This document shows, one piece after another, positions 32,115 through 40,696 of a DNA stretch of 40,981 nucleotides; the stretch's first letter is position 1, and each line of letters begins with the position of its first letter. The position numbers and the translations under genes are program-made. Origin of the DNA: QYOJ01 sp964616825 (GTDB taxonomy: Bacteria > Bacteroidota > Bacteroidia > Bacteroidales > FEN-979). The DNA lies in contig CAZTSX010000020.1 of assembly GCA_964616825.1 (NCBI GenBank), positions 1 through 40,981 on the forward strand, read 5' to 3'. Below the pieces are notes generated by a model. The model saw only the letters and a list, made by a program, of their open reading frames with translations, was not told the origin of the DNA and did no database searches.

Positions 32115-33914
32115 ATGATCATGGAGCAGAAAATCAGGGAGTGTTGTGTCGATGCTGTGCAAGAGTTGTTCGGAGAGAAGATTGCCCCGGAACTCATCGG
32201 TTTTGAAAAGACCAAAAAAGAGATAGAAGGGGATTTTACCGTAGTTGTCTTTCCTCTGGTACGGTATTCACGGAAATCTCCGGAACAAACTGCTACTGAG
32301 ATAGGAGGCTATCTGATTAAAAACCTTCCCGGGATCAGGAACTTTGGTGTTATCAAAGGATTTCTGAACCTGGTCATGACAGAGAGTTTCTGGTTCGACT
32401 TCCTCTACACAGCATATGAGGATCCCTCTTTTGGGATGTTTTCTGTCAGGAACGACAAGCCTGTCGTTTTAGAGTACTCATCTCCCAATACAAACAAACC
32501 CCTCCATCTCGGCCATATCCGGAACAACCTCCTTGGTTATTCCATTTCACTTATCCTGGAGGCCAATGGTTATGATGTACACAAAGTGAACCTGGTCAAC
32601 GATCGGGGGATTCATATCTGTAAATCGCTGGTCGCTTATATGAAATGGGGGAAAGGGGAGACTCCGGAGAGTTCCGGCTTGAAAGGCGACCACCTGGTGG
32701 GTAACTATTACGTGCTCTTTGAGAAACATTACAGGAAAGAGATACAATCGTTGACGGGGAAGGGGATGACTGAAGATGAGGCTGCAGGAGCTGCTGACCT
32801 TATCGGGGAGGCACAGGAGATACTCAGGCAGTGGGAGGCCAAAGACCCAGATATCCTTCACCTGTGGCGTACGATGAATGACTGGGCTTACCAGGGTTTT
32901 GACGCGACCTATAAACGGCTGGGCGTCGGATTTGACAAAGTCTATTATGAAAGCGATACCTACCTGCTTGGGAAGCAGCTCGTTCAGGAAGGTCTGGAGA
33001 GTGGGATTCTGTACAGGAAAGCTGATGGGAGCATCTGGATCGATTTACAGGAAGAAGGGCTGGATGAGAAACTGCTTTTACGCACCGATGGTACATCTGT
33101 ATACATGACCCAGGACCTGGGAACAGCAGAGCAACGGTTTGAAACCTATCATCCGTCCCGGATGATCTATGTGGTTGGTAATGAGCAGCTATATCACTTT
33201 GATGTGCTGAAGAAAGTGTTGAAAAAACTCGGTAAACCCACTTCCGAAACACTGTTTCATCTCTCATACGGCATGGTAGAGTTGCCGGAAGGAAAAATGA
33301 AATCGAGGGAAGGGAAGGTAATCGATGCTGATGACCTGATAGATGAGATGGTTCAGACAGCTGAGGAAACAACTCTTGAACTCGGGAAAGTCAATGACTT
33401 CTCTGAGGAAGAGTCGGCCGGCCTTTTTTACATGATCGGGATGGGGGCACTGAAATATTTTATTCTCAAGATTGATCCGAAAAGAAATATGCTGTTTGAC
33501 CCGAAAGAGTCGATTGACTTCAACGGCAATACCGGCCCTTTCATCCAATATACCCATGCCCGGATTCAATCGTTGTTGAAGAAAGGAGAAGATGCCGGAT
33601 ATGAGATCCGTGATTCCTCGACCCTCGACCCTCGTCCCTCATCCCTCGACCCTGTCGAACGCGAGATCCTCCGACTGCTCTATCAATACCCCTCGGTGGT
33701 AAAGCAGGCCGGCGAGGAGCTTAGCCCTGCCCTGATTGCTAACTACGTGTATGAGCTCGTAAAAGAGTACAACCAGTTTTACCAGGAGGTGCCGGTATTG
33801 CGTGAGGAGGATCCAAAAAAAATACGCTTCCGGCTGGCGTTGTCTGCCTTTACCGGAAGCGTAATTCGTAAAGGAATGGCACTATTGGGAATTGCCGTTC
33901 CTGACAGGATGTGA
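32115..33914 (+). CDS. argS: Arginyl-tRNA synthetase
   Basis: About 599 residues from 32115; ATG 32121 (MEQKI) is equally possible. The class I signature is NKPLHLGHIRNNLLG (HIGH motif as HLGH), the KMSKS equivalent is KMKSREGKV, and the anticodon-binding domain has the usual ending (RLALSAFTGSVIRKGMALLGI). It charges tRNA-Arg with arginine. Oddity: residues about 502-513 (STLDPRPSSLDP) are encoded by five tandem heptamers of the TCGACCC type, a low-complexity insertion between the catalytic core and anticodon domain. Its stop codon directly abuts the stop of the convergent gene. Confidence 0.97.
   Translation: MIMEQKIRECCVDAVQELFGEKIAPELIGFEKTKKEIEGDFTVVVFPLVRYSRKSPEQTATEIGGYLIKNLPGIRNFGVIKGFLNLVMTESFWFDFLYTAYEDPSFGMFSVRNDKPVVLEYSSPNTNKPLHLGHIRNNLLGYSISLILEANGYDVHKVNLVNDRGIHICKSLVAYMKWGKGETPESSGLKGDHLVGNYYVLFEKHYRKEIQSLTGKGMTEDEAAGAADLIGEAQEILRQWEAKDPDILHLWRTMNDWAYQGFDATYKRLGVGFDKVYYESDTYLLGKQLVQEGLESGILYRKADGSIWIDLQEEGLDEKLLLRTDGTSVYMTQDLGTAEQRFETYHPSRMIYVVGNEQLYHFDVLKKVLKKLGKPTSETLFHLSYGMVELPEGKMKSREGKVIDADDLIDEMVQTAEETTLELGKVNDFSEEESAGLFYMIGMGALKYFILKIDPKRNMLFDPKESIDFNGNTGPFIQYTHARIQSLLKKGEDAGYEIRDSSTLDPRPSSLDPVEREILRLLYQYPSVVKQAGEELSPALIANYVYELVKEYNQFYQEVPVLREEDPKKIRFRLALSAFTGSVIRKGMALLGIAVPDRM
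33618..33652. repeat. Heptamer array inside argS
   Basis: Five in-register 7-nt units (TCGACCC twice, TCGTCCC, TCATCCC, TCGACCC) lie within the argS reading frame and keep it open. Confidence 0.9.
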
Positions 33915-35477
33915 TTATCTCACAATAATCTTCTTATTTACATATCCGTTGGCGATCTTCACCTTCAGATGGTAGATGCCTGATCTCAGGTTACTGAGAT
34001 TCAGTTTTACCGAATTCATTTCAACCTGCCGATTGTAGACGATCTGTCCGGCAATGTTGAAGATCTGAACTTCCTGAATGGTAGTTGATCCGCCGATATT
34101 CAGCAAATCTTTAACCGGATTCGGGAAGATCGTAACGGTAGCCATAGAATGCTCGCCGATGCCAACACCGCCAACCTGAATATAGTCGGGGATGGTTTTT
34201 GTGTCTGACCCGAACGCGTTGCTCGCAGTGAGTGTAACATCCCAGCTGCCGGTGGTGGTGTATTGAATCGGTGGAGGTTCTTGTAAATACGACGTGCCTG
34301 GGGTTCCACCTTCGAACTCCCATGCCCAGCTTGTTGGTCCTCCTGTGGTCAGGTCAGTGAAATGAACATAATCATTAATGGCAATAGCGGTATAATCTGC
34401 TTCAAAGTCGACAGCGGGTGCGCTTGGCGTTATCGGCCCTCCATCATAAATATACATCCCACCTCCAGATGCATCAGCGAAAGTTCCTGCCCAACCGGTT
34501 GAGTCATTGAGCCATACATGGGCTCCGAAATCGTATCCATCTGTAATGGATACCCAATTATCTCCTCCATCATAACTATAAGATATCCCGTTAGCACCGG
34601 CTTCACTTGAAGAGCCCACATAGGTGTTGGTTGTTCCGGGGAGATGTTCAAAGTAGCGGGCGTACATGTACCCCGTTACCATTACCTCGGACCAGGTAAC
34701 TCCACCATCGTCGGTCACGTTAAGGACTGACTCAAGCCCCATGTTGAGGTAAGAGCGAAAAGCGATACCGTTCAAGGCATCGGCAAACTCAGCATTAACG
34801 GTTTGCGACGTACCAAAGACAGTTACCGAAGCATCCCAGGTGTATCCTTTGTCAGTAGAATAAAAGATTCTTCCCTGGTTGGTTCCCCACCAGATATTGT
34901 CGCCAACAGCGCAGTAGTTTCCTGTAATTCCATATTCTCCACCGGTAGGAGGGGGTATATCCGCTTCAGGAACACGTGTCCATGTCTCTCCGCCATCAGT
35001 GGTCGTATAGAGTTCATAATACCCACCCAGAGGGTCACCCTGAGCAAATCCGTCGTTGTCGTTGAAGAAGTAGATCACATTGGCAAAGGATCCGGTTCCA
35101 TAAGCGGTTCCTTTTTTTTCCCATGTGGCGCCTCCGTCTTCGGTTTTATATAATCCCTGGTCGGCACCTGTGTTGAACACAGTCCAGCAAACGTCACCAT
35201 CGATAGCAAAAAGTTGAGATACGCCGTCTCCTGCATTGTAATATCCCTGTGTCCAGGTCTGACCGCCGTCGGTAGATCTTGTATATTCATCGACGATGGC
35301 TCCAGATGCATCCGCTCCAAGAGCCCACAAGGCATCCTGGTCGTTCATTCCTACAGAGATCTGGGCAACATTTCTGCCGTCATCCAGATCAGAATCCACA
35401 AGGATCCAGCCTGTTTGCGCCATAGCGCATACGCTAAAAACGAGTGCGATTGATAAAAGAAGTAGATTTTTCACCAT
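33915..35477 (-). CDS. T9SS-exported protein with BNR-like repeats and PKD domain
   Basis: 520 residues. The signal peptide ends VCAMAQ. Residues about 20-345 have repeated SxDGGxTW motifs (STDGGQTWTQ, TEDGGATWEK, TTDGGETWTR, STDKGYTWDA, TDDGGVTWSE, SYDGGDNWVS), the hallmark of BNR/sortilin-type beta-propellers. A PKD domain follows (about 350-435: VDFEADYTAIAINDYVHFTD ... WAWEFEGG ... YTTTGSWDVTLTASN). The last about 80 residues are a type A T9SS sorting domain (FPNPVKDLLNI, LRSGIYHLKV, KKIIV). It is secreted or surface-bound; the ligand is unknown. A -7 box (TAAGTTTG) lies at 35521-35528. Confidence 0.93.
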   Translation of the reverse strand: MVKNLLLLSIALVFSVCAMAQTGWILVDSDLDDGRNVAQISVGMNDQDALWALGADASGAIVDEYTRSTDGGQTWTQGYYNAGDGVSQLFAIDGDVCWTVFNTGADQGLYKTEDGGATWEKKGTAYGTGSFANVIYFFNDNDGFAQGDPLGGYYELYTTTDGGETWTRVPEADIPPPTGGEYGITGNYCAVGDNIWWGTNQGRIFYSTDKGYTWDASVTVFGTSQTVNAEFADALNGIAFRSYLNMGLESVLNVTDDGGVTWSEVMVTGYMYARYFEHLPGTTNTYVGSSSEAGANGISYSYDGGDNWVSITDGYDFGAHVWLNDSTGWAGTFADASGGGMYIYDGGPITPSAPAVDFEADYTAIAINDYVHFTDLTTGGPTSWAWEFEGGTPGTSYLQEPPPIQYTTTGSWDVTLTASNAFGSDTKTIPDYIQVGGVGIGEHSMATVTIFPNPVKDLLNIGGSTTIQEVQIFNIAGQIVYNRQVEMNSVKLNLSNLRSGIYHLKVKIANGYVNKKIIVR

Positions 35478-35520
35478 GATTTACATTTTTAATGAATAAT
35501 TAATGATTTCCCTTGTATGA

Positions 35521-35528
35521 CAAACTTA
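35521..35528 (-). promoter_or_regulatory. -7 box of the T9SS protein gene
   Basis: TAAGTTTG on the minus strand, exact TAnnTTTG, 43 nt before the ATG. Confidence 0.45.
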
Positions 35529-35581
35529 GATATTTTTTTGGGAGTAATGATATTTTTTCCGGAAAAATCGACGAATCGAAA

Positions 35582-36889
35582 TTATTCCGGATAGACGATG
35601 GGTATTGTTTCAAAATAGTATGCCCCGGTACTGCCGGAAACTTTGAATATTTCATACGGAGTAACAGCATTCCCATTCTGGTCAATGTTGCAATTCCCGC
35701 TGGCGCCCTCATAATTTACACCATCGTTGATGCATGCGTATTTAATTGATTTCCAGCCAAGTGACGGCATAACCGGAGGATCGCCCGGATTGCCATGAGA
35801 TACCTGTCTGATCCAGGTGTTGACCTTATTGCGAAACGCTTTCATGTCGCCCGATCCCATCTCATCCAGGGTTTTTTCGATCGCCATAGCATAGATAAAT
35901 CCGATGTCAAAGAACTGTGCATTGTAGGAGGCGACCTCCTGCTGATATCGTTCCATCAGTTCTAATTGAAAGTATTTGTATGGCCCGGATGAGGTGTCGG
36001 CTGAAGGCACAGCTCCAAAATTTTTAGGGTGGCCGTTGATTTCACCGATCATAAAATCTATTGGTGTTGCAAGAAAGGTGCTGGAGTGCAAGCCATCGCA
36101 CAAGATAAAAGTGGTGTTGAGCACTTTTTCCCTAAGGTTAAGTTGACTCAACCGGGTAATGAACTCTGTATAGACTCCCGGATTCAGCATGGAGATGAAT
36201 ACAGCATCCGGATCTCCGGCCAGGAGTTGATCCAGTTTCGTGGGATAGTTGGGGTCATCCTGGAGAAATTTCACGGTTGTAGAGGCTCCAGGGCCAAAGG
36301 CATCCTGAAACGCATCGGCCAGGTCTTCCGAATAGACATCACCCTCCTCTATGGCAATCGCCACGCTGGTAATTCCATATGTGATAGCTTGTTGTGTCAG
36401 GACTGTAGCTTCATAAGAATCCGGGGGACAAAGGCGCGAAAAATAGGGTGAGAGGCTGGTAAGAAATCCTGCTGTGGCCGATCCGGAAATAACCGGGTAG
36501 CTGTCAGGTATCGCAATTTGTTCAACAACTCCTTTGGTAGAGGATGAAAATGACGTGATGAATCCAACCAGGTTAGGGGCAGACGAAATGATTTCGCGGG
36601 CCGCATTTGCAGCTGCCTCTTCACGGCTGGCCCCTGCCGAACTCTTTACCACCAGGTTAATGCTGATCCCGGAACCCACTCCGCCTGCTTCGTTGATCGC
36701 ATCAATAGCAGTTCGCAACGCGTTTTCGCGCAGCAGGCCTTTATCCTGATCCATCGGAAGGATGACACCAAGTGAAAATAGCGGGATCGGGTCAATCTTG
36801 TTATTGTCTTTTTTACAACCCGGAAAAATCAGAACGATTCCCAGAGCGATGATCCCGATTCGAAGGATAATGGAATGGACTTTTTTTAT
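35582..36889 (-). CDS. Substrate-binding lipoprotein, branched-chain amino-acid type
   Basis: The conserved part is a Peripla_BP_6 (LivJ-like) fold: SLGVILPMDQDKGLLRENALRTAIDAINEAGGV, later VGFITSFSSSTKGVVEQIA, DSYEATVLTQQAITYG and DPDAVFISMLNPGVYTEFI. The first ATG in frame (36752-36754) lies inside the first strand of the domain and is too late. Reading upstream in frame gives a good lipoprotein signal (IIALGIVLIFPGCKKDNNK), but no ATG, GTG or TTG precedes it before a stop codon. The start is therefore placed tentatively near an ATA at 36887-36889. Either a rare start codon is used, or the A7 run (36881-36887) carries an indel. No ABC permease or ATPase genes are adjacent. The role may be ligand sensing or uptake with distant partners. 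Confidence 0.8.
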   Translation of the reverse strand: MKKVHSIILRIGIIALGIVLIFPGCKKDNNKIDPIPLFSLGVILPMDQDKGLLRENALRTAIDAINEAGGVGSGISINLVVKSSAGASREEAAANAAREIISSAPNLVGFITSFSSSTKGVVEQIAIPDSYPVISGSATAGFLTSLSPYFSRLCPPDSYEATVLTQQAITYGITSVAIAIEEGDVYSEDLADAFQDAFGPGASTTVKFLQDDPNYPTKLDQLLAGDPDAVFISMLNPGVYTEFITRLSQLNLREKVLNTTFILCDGLHSSTFLATPIDFMIGEINGHPKNFGAVPSADTSSGPYKYFQLELMERYQQEVASYNAQFFDIGFIYAMAIEKTLDEMGSGDMKAFRNKVNTWIRQVSHGNPGDPPVMPSLGWKSIKYACINDGVNYEGASGNCNIDQNGNAVTPYEIFKVSGSTGAYYFETIPIVYPE

Positions 36890-36940
36890 GACAAATATTT
36901 TTGATAAAGATATGTATAATTATTCAAATCATGAAATTCG

Positions 36941-36948
36941 TACCTTTG
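36941..36948 (+). promoter_or_regulatory. -7 box of ffh
   Basis: TACCTTTG, exact TAnnTTTG, 29 nt before the ATG at 36978. It rules out the long upstream extension of the frame. Confidence 0.5.
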
Positions 36949-36977
36949 TGCCTCGAAAGATTGAGATATTCAGAACT

Positions 36978-38312
36978 ATGTTTGAAGGATTAAGTGATAA
37001 ACTCGACAAGGCGTTTAAGGTCCTGAAAGGGCACGGTCACATTACGGAGATCAATGTAGCTGAAACCCTGAAAGATGTGAGAAAAGCGTTACTGGATGCC
37101 GACGTCAGTTATAAGATTGCAAAACAGTTTACGGATGATGTAAAGGTGAAAGCGTTGGGACAGAATGTGCTCACAGCTGTTTCACCTGGACAACTTATGG
37201 TGAAGATTGTTCATGACGAACTTACCACCCTTATGGGTGGGGATCAGACAGAGATTAATCTGAAAGGCGAACCAGCTGTCATCCTGATCGCCGGACTGCA
37301 GGGCTCCGGGAAGACGACCTTCGCAGCTAAGCTGGCTAACCAGCTGAAATCGAAGCGGAACAAGAAGACACTACTGGTGGCTGGCGATGTTTATCGTCCT
37401 GCTGCTATTGATCAGTTGAAGGTTCTGGGAGAACAAATCAGCGTAGAAGTTTTTACAGAAGAGGGGAGCAAAGAGCCGGTGAAAATTGCCAAACATGCTC
37501 TCAGGCATGCCAGAGAATTTGGCTTTCAGGCAGTAATCGTCGATACCGCCGGCCGCCTGGCTATCGATGAGGCGATGATGGAAGAGATTGCAGCCATCAA
37601 GAGTGCGATAAACCCCCAGGAGACTCTCTTTGTGGTCGACTCGATGACTGGTCAGGATGCCGTAAATACCGCAAAATCCTTCAACGACCTGCTCGACTTC
37701 GACGGAGTGGTACTGACAAAGCTGGACGGAGACACCCGTGGCGGAGCTTCCCTGAGTATCAAGTCGGTAGTAAACAAGCCAATTAAGTTTGTGGGGATCG
37801 GGGAAAAGATGGATGCCATTGATGTTTTTCATCCTTCACGGATGGCTGACCGGATCCTGGGGATGGGAGACATTATTTCTCTCGTTGAGAAAGCACAGGA
37901 ACAGTTTGATGAGAAAGAGGCGCATAAGCTTCAGAAAAAGATTGCCAGGAACACGTTCGATTTCAATGATTTCCTCTCACAGATCAAGCAGATTAAAAAG
38001 ATGGGAAATGTCAAAGACCTGATGGGCATGATTCCCGGGATGGGGAAAGCGATCCGGAACCTTGATATTGATGATGATGCATTTAAAAGCATTGAAGCGA
38101 TCATCTATTCCATGACTCCGGTGGAAAGGTCGGAGCCATCTGTGATGAACGGAAATCGTCGAAAGCGGATCGCTGAAGGTTCCGGTACCTCAATTCAGGA
38201 GGTCAACCGCCTGATGAAGCAGTTCGAAGACACCCGCAAGATGATGCGGATGATGACCACAGGCAAAGGGAAGAACATGGCGCAGATGATGCAGAATATG
38301 AGGAAGAACTAG
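36978..38312 (+). CDS. ffh: Signal recognition particle protein Ffh
   Basis: 444 residues. N domain, then the GTPase G domain with LQGSGKTTFAAKLA, DTAGRLAIDEAMMEE, TKLDGDTRGGASLS and GIGEKMDAIDVFHPSRMADRILGMGD. The M domain is methionine-rich at the end (RKMMRMMTTGKGKNMAQMMQNM) and has the RNA-binding GSGTSIQEVNRLMKQFE. It targets nascent membrane proteins to FtsY and SecYEG together with 4.5S RNA. The start at 36978 (MFEGLSDKL) follows the family N-terminus and the promoter. A mixed heptamer/octamer repeat array follows the stop. Confidence 0.98.
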   Translation: MFEGLSDKLDKAFKVLKGHGHITEINVAETLKDVRKALLDADVSYKIAKQFTDDVKVKALGQNVLTAVSPGQLMVKIVHDELTTLMGGDQTEINLKGEPAVILIAGLQGSGKTTFAAKLANQLKSKRNKKTLLVAGDVYRPAAIDQLKVLGEQISVEVFTEEGSKEPVKIAKHALRHAREFGFQAVIVDTAGRLAIDEAMMEEIAAIKSAINPQETLFVVDSMTGQDAVNTAKSFNDLLDFDGVVLTKLDGDTRGGASLSIKSVVNKPIKFVGIGEKMDAIDVFHPSRMADRILGMGDIISLVEKAQEQFDEKEAHKLQKKIARNTFDFNDFLSQIKQIKKMGNVKDLMGMIPGMGKAIRNLDIDDDAFKSIEAIIYSMTPVERSEPSVMNGNRRKRIAEGSGTSIQEVNRLMKQFEDTRKMMRMMTTGKGKNMAQMMQNMRKN

Positions 38313-38314
38313 AT

Positions 38315-38395
38315 ATACGAAATACGAAATACGAAATGTGAAATACGGAAATACAGAAATACATATGACCGTATGACTGTATGACCGTATGACTA
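38315..38395. repeat. Mixed heptamer/octamer tandem array
   Basis: Heptamers ATACGAA three times, ATGTGAA, ATACGGA with decayed copies to about 38360. These are followed by octamers ATGACCGT, ATGACTGT, ATGACCGT and partial ATGACTA (38365-38395). It fills most of the gap between ffh and folD. Confidence 0.85.
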
Positions 38396-38420
38396 ATTTA
38401 TAACATCAACCATAATCCGT

Positions 38421-39296
38421 ATGAAGTTACTGAGCGGAAAAGAATTAGCAGCAACGATCAAGCTGGAGATCACCAAAGAGGTAGCAGAGATCATCGACAG
38501 CGGTGCAAAAGCGCCTCATCTTGCGGCAGTCTTAGTCGGAGAAGATCCAGCCAGCCAGACCTATGTGGCATCCAAAGAGAAAAACAGCCGGGAGGTTGGC
38601 ATGATGTCGTCAATTTATCAGTACAAGGAAGATATCAGTGAGCGGGAGCTTCTGGAGGTGGTCGACTTTCTGAATGTCGACGAAGAGATCGACGGTTTCA
38701 TTGTGCAGTTGCCCTTGCCAAAACATATCAACGAGCAGAAAGTGATCGAACGGATCCTTCCTTCCAAAGATATTGACGGATTTCACCCGGTCAACCTGGG
38801 ACGGATGATGCTGGGCCTGCCAGCATTTCTCCCGGCCACGCCGATGGGCATCATGACGATGCTTGCACGGTATGATATTGAGACAGCAGGAAAACACTGT
38901 GTGGTGCTGGGAAGAAGCCATATTGTTGGGACTCCCATCAGCGTTCTTCTCTCCCGGAAAGCAAATCCGGGCAATTGTACGGTGACCGTTTGCCATAGTT
39001 TTACGCAAGATATACCGAGCTATACACGGGAAGCCGATATCCTGATCGTGGCTATGGGCAAACAACACTTTGTTAAGGGTGATATGGTCAAGAAAGGTGT
39101 GGTGGTAATTGATGTCGGGATGCACCGGGTCCCGGACGAAACAAAGAAATCGGGCTTCCGGCTCACCGGCGATGTGGATTTCGAAGAAGTGAGCAAGAGA
39201 TGCAGCTCTATCACTCCGGTCCCAGGGGGCGTCGGTCCGATGACGATCGTGTCGTTGTTGCAGAATACGCTGAAAGCAGCGAAGAAGTACCCCTAA
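38421..39296 (+). CDS. folD: Methylenetetrahydrofolate dehydrogenase/cyclohydrolase
   Basis: 291 residues, normal. Signatures: YVASKEKNSREVGM with the catalytic lysine, QLPLPKHINEQ, PSKDIDGFHPVNLGRM, the NADP-binding VVLGRSHIVGTPISVLL and TPVPGGVGPMTIVSLLQNT. It interconverts 5,10-methylene- and 10-formyl-tetrahydrofolate. The last codons (KKYP-stop) lie in the left arm of the downstream palindromic element, so the C-terminus may have been redefined by its insertion. Confidence 0.98.
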   Translation: MKLLSGKELAATIKLEITKEVAEIIDSGAKAPHLAAVLVGEDPASQTYVASKEKNSREVGMMSSIYQYKEDISERELLEVVDFLNVDEEIDGFIVQLPLPKHINEQKVIERILPSKDIDGFHPVNLGRMMLGLPAFLPATPMGIMTMLARYDIETAGKHCVVLGRSHIVGTPISVLLSRKANPGNCTVTVCHSFTQDIPSYTREADILIVAMGKQHFVKGDMVKKGVVVIDVGMHRVPDETKKSGFRLTGDVDFEEVSKRCSSITPVPGGVGPMTIVSLLQNTLKAAKKYP

Positions 39297-39440
39297 ATCC
39301 CCTAAAGGGGACTTACTCCGCTGCGCGGGTGCCCCTAAATCCCCCGCTTGATCCGCGGACAAGTCTGAAGGGGACTTTTTCCTCTTTTCAGGAGGGATTT
39401 ACTGCGAAGCAGAATAAGCCCCCTTTAGGGGGTTTGGGGG
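39290..39440. repeat. Palindromic CCCCTAAATCCCC element
   Basis: The left arm (39290-39314) and right arm (39416-39440) are about 25-bp near-perfect inverted repeats (CCCCTAAATCCCCTAAAGGG versus complement of CCCTTTAGGGGGTTTGGGGG). A second CCCCTAAATCCCCC...AAGGGGACTT hairpin is nested at about 39331-39376. G-rich AGGGGGTTTGGGGGT copies continue to about 39475. There is no coding sequence inside. It resembles REP/MITE-like elements dispersed in Bacteroidota genomes. Transcripts through it would fold strongly. Confidence 0.8.
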
Positions 39441-39493
39441 TGAATAGGGGGTTTGGGGGTAAATAGGGATTTGGGGATACCAAAAGAATAACC

Positions 39494-40165
39494 ATGATTC
39501 AGCAAAAACTCCTTCTCTCCGGCAAATTACTTCCAGTCATGGAGCAATTCTTCTCCATTCAGGGAGAGGGCTTTCATACAGGAGAAGCGGCCTGGTTTAT
39601 CCGGATCGGGGGGTGTGATGTAGGATGTGCCTGGTGCGACGTAAAAGAGTCGTGGGACACCGGACTCTTCCCTCCTGTAGAAACTGATAAGGTAGTAGAG
39701 AAAGCACTGAAATGTAAAGCCAAAGCCGTCATCGTAACAGGTGGAGAACCGTTGCTATACAACCTGGACTATCTTTGTGAACAGTTTAAGATTCAAGAAT
39801 CCAGTCATCCAGTCATCCAGTCATCCAGTTATCCAGCATCCAGAATCAAAACTTTCCTCGAGACTTCCGGCTCCCAGCCCCTGTCCGGGTTATGGGACTG
39901 GATCTGCCTCTCACCCAAACGGGGATGGCCTCCGCGTGAAGAATTTTACGGGATCAGCCATGAACTAAAAATGATTATTCATGAAGGAGATGACTTTCAG
40001 TGGGCAGAAGAACAGGCCTCTAAAATGAATGCGAACGCTTACCTTTTTCTTCAGCCCGAATGGAGCCAGCGGGACGCGATGTTACCAGCCATCTTCCGAT
40101 ACATCGAAACCCACCCGCAATGGAAACTTTCGCTTCAGACACATAAGTATATTGGGATACCATAA
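39494..40165 (+). CDS. queE: 7-carboxy-7-deazaguanine synthase QueE
   Basis: 223 residues. FFSIQGEGFHTGEAAWFIRIGGCDVGCAWCDVKESWD contains the radical-SAM cluster ligands C41, C45 and C48. VIVTGGEPLLY is the SAM-binding GGE motif. FLETSGSQPLSGLWDWICLSPK is typical of Bacteroidota QueE. It makes the ring-contracted precursor of queuosine. Oddity: residues about 102-117 (ESSHPVIQSSSYPAS) are encoded by tandem TCATCCAG octamers inserted in frame. The 5' gap to folD is filled by the palindromic element. Confidence 0.95.
   Translation: MIQQKLLLSGKLLPVMEQFFSIQGEGFHTGEAAWFIRIGGCDVGCAWCDVKESWDTGLFPPVETDKVVEKALKCKAKAVIVTGGEPLLYNLDYLCEQFKIQESSHPVIQSSSYPASRIKTFLETSGSQPLSGLWDWICLSPKRGWPPREEFYGISHELKMIIHEGDDFQWAEEQASKMNANAYLFLQPEWSQRDAMLPAIFRYIETHPQWKLSLQTHKYIGIP
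39797..39843. repeat. Octamer array inside queE
   Basis: Six units: GAATCCAG, TCATCCAG three times, TTATCCAG and CATCCAG, lying within the queE frame without a stop. Confidence 0.9.
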
Positions 40166-40210
40166 TGCATCAATGTAGGAATGTAGGGATGAGGTGTTGA
40201 ACTCAGTAAG

Positions 40211-40687
40211 TTATTTGTTTTTTGTCTCTCTCTGTATTTGCTGGATTGCTTCCACATCTGCCTGGTCTTTTAGCCGACCAGAAGAGATCTTGGTTAATAT
40301 TAAATCTTCAACACTTAAAACAGGAACTTGTAATCCTTGTAACGGAATATAATTGCATTTAGATCTGGCCTCCTTGAATGTTATACCGGATAAAATGGTC
40401 ACAAAGTCAATTCTCTCTGGAGGATTCCCATAATGGAATGCAATTTGCTTTGTGAAATCTTTGTTTTTTAACATGTCAAGGGAAGCATCAGTAATTCCTT
40501 TTGCCTTGAGGAGAGAAATAAGCCTTTCTTTGTTTTTATTATCGGGCTTCAGCCATAGATCCAAGTCTCCGGTATTTCTGACATATCCATGGTAAATAAC
40601 AGCATAACCGCCGGCAACGATAAATTCAACTTTCCCCTCAAGCAGTTCAATGAGTAGCTTATTATGGTTTTCAAGGAAGAGTGTCAT
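40211..40687 (-). CDS. Nucleotidyltransferase-fold protein
   Basis: 158 residues. VEFIVAGGYAVIYHGYVRNTGDLDLWL carries the minimal nucleotidyltransferase pattern GG...(T/S)xDLDL, with the acidic pair D-x-D. The C-terminal VLSVEDLILTKISSGRLKDQADVEAI is the usual ending of AbiEii/DUF6036-like proteins. Such proteins occur in toxin-antitoxin-like pairs and modify RNA or protein; the activity here is unproven. It follows the small 40697-40963 gene by 9 nt on the same strand and is likely translated with it. Confidence 0.82.
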   Translation of the reverse strand: MTLFLENHNKLLIELLEGKVEFIVAGGYAVIYHGYVRNTGDLDLWLKPDNKNKERLISLLKAKGITDASLDMLKNKDFTKQIAFHYGNPPERIDFVTILSGITFKEARSKCNYIPLQGLQVPVLSVEDLILTKISSGRLKDQADVEAIQQIQRETKNK

Positions 40688-40696
40688 ATGTTGAGA

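Noticed and set aside
36762..36977. 72-residue N-terminal extension of Ffh
   Set aside because: It contains the -7 box and the divergent gene's signal region; Ffh normally begins at MFEGLSDKL.
38610..39362. 250-codon minus-strand open frame
   Set aside because: It is the complement of folD, which has all family motifs.
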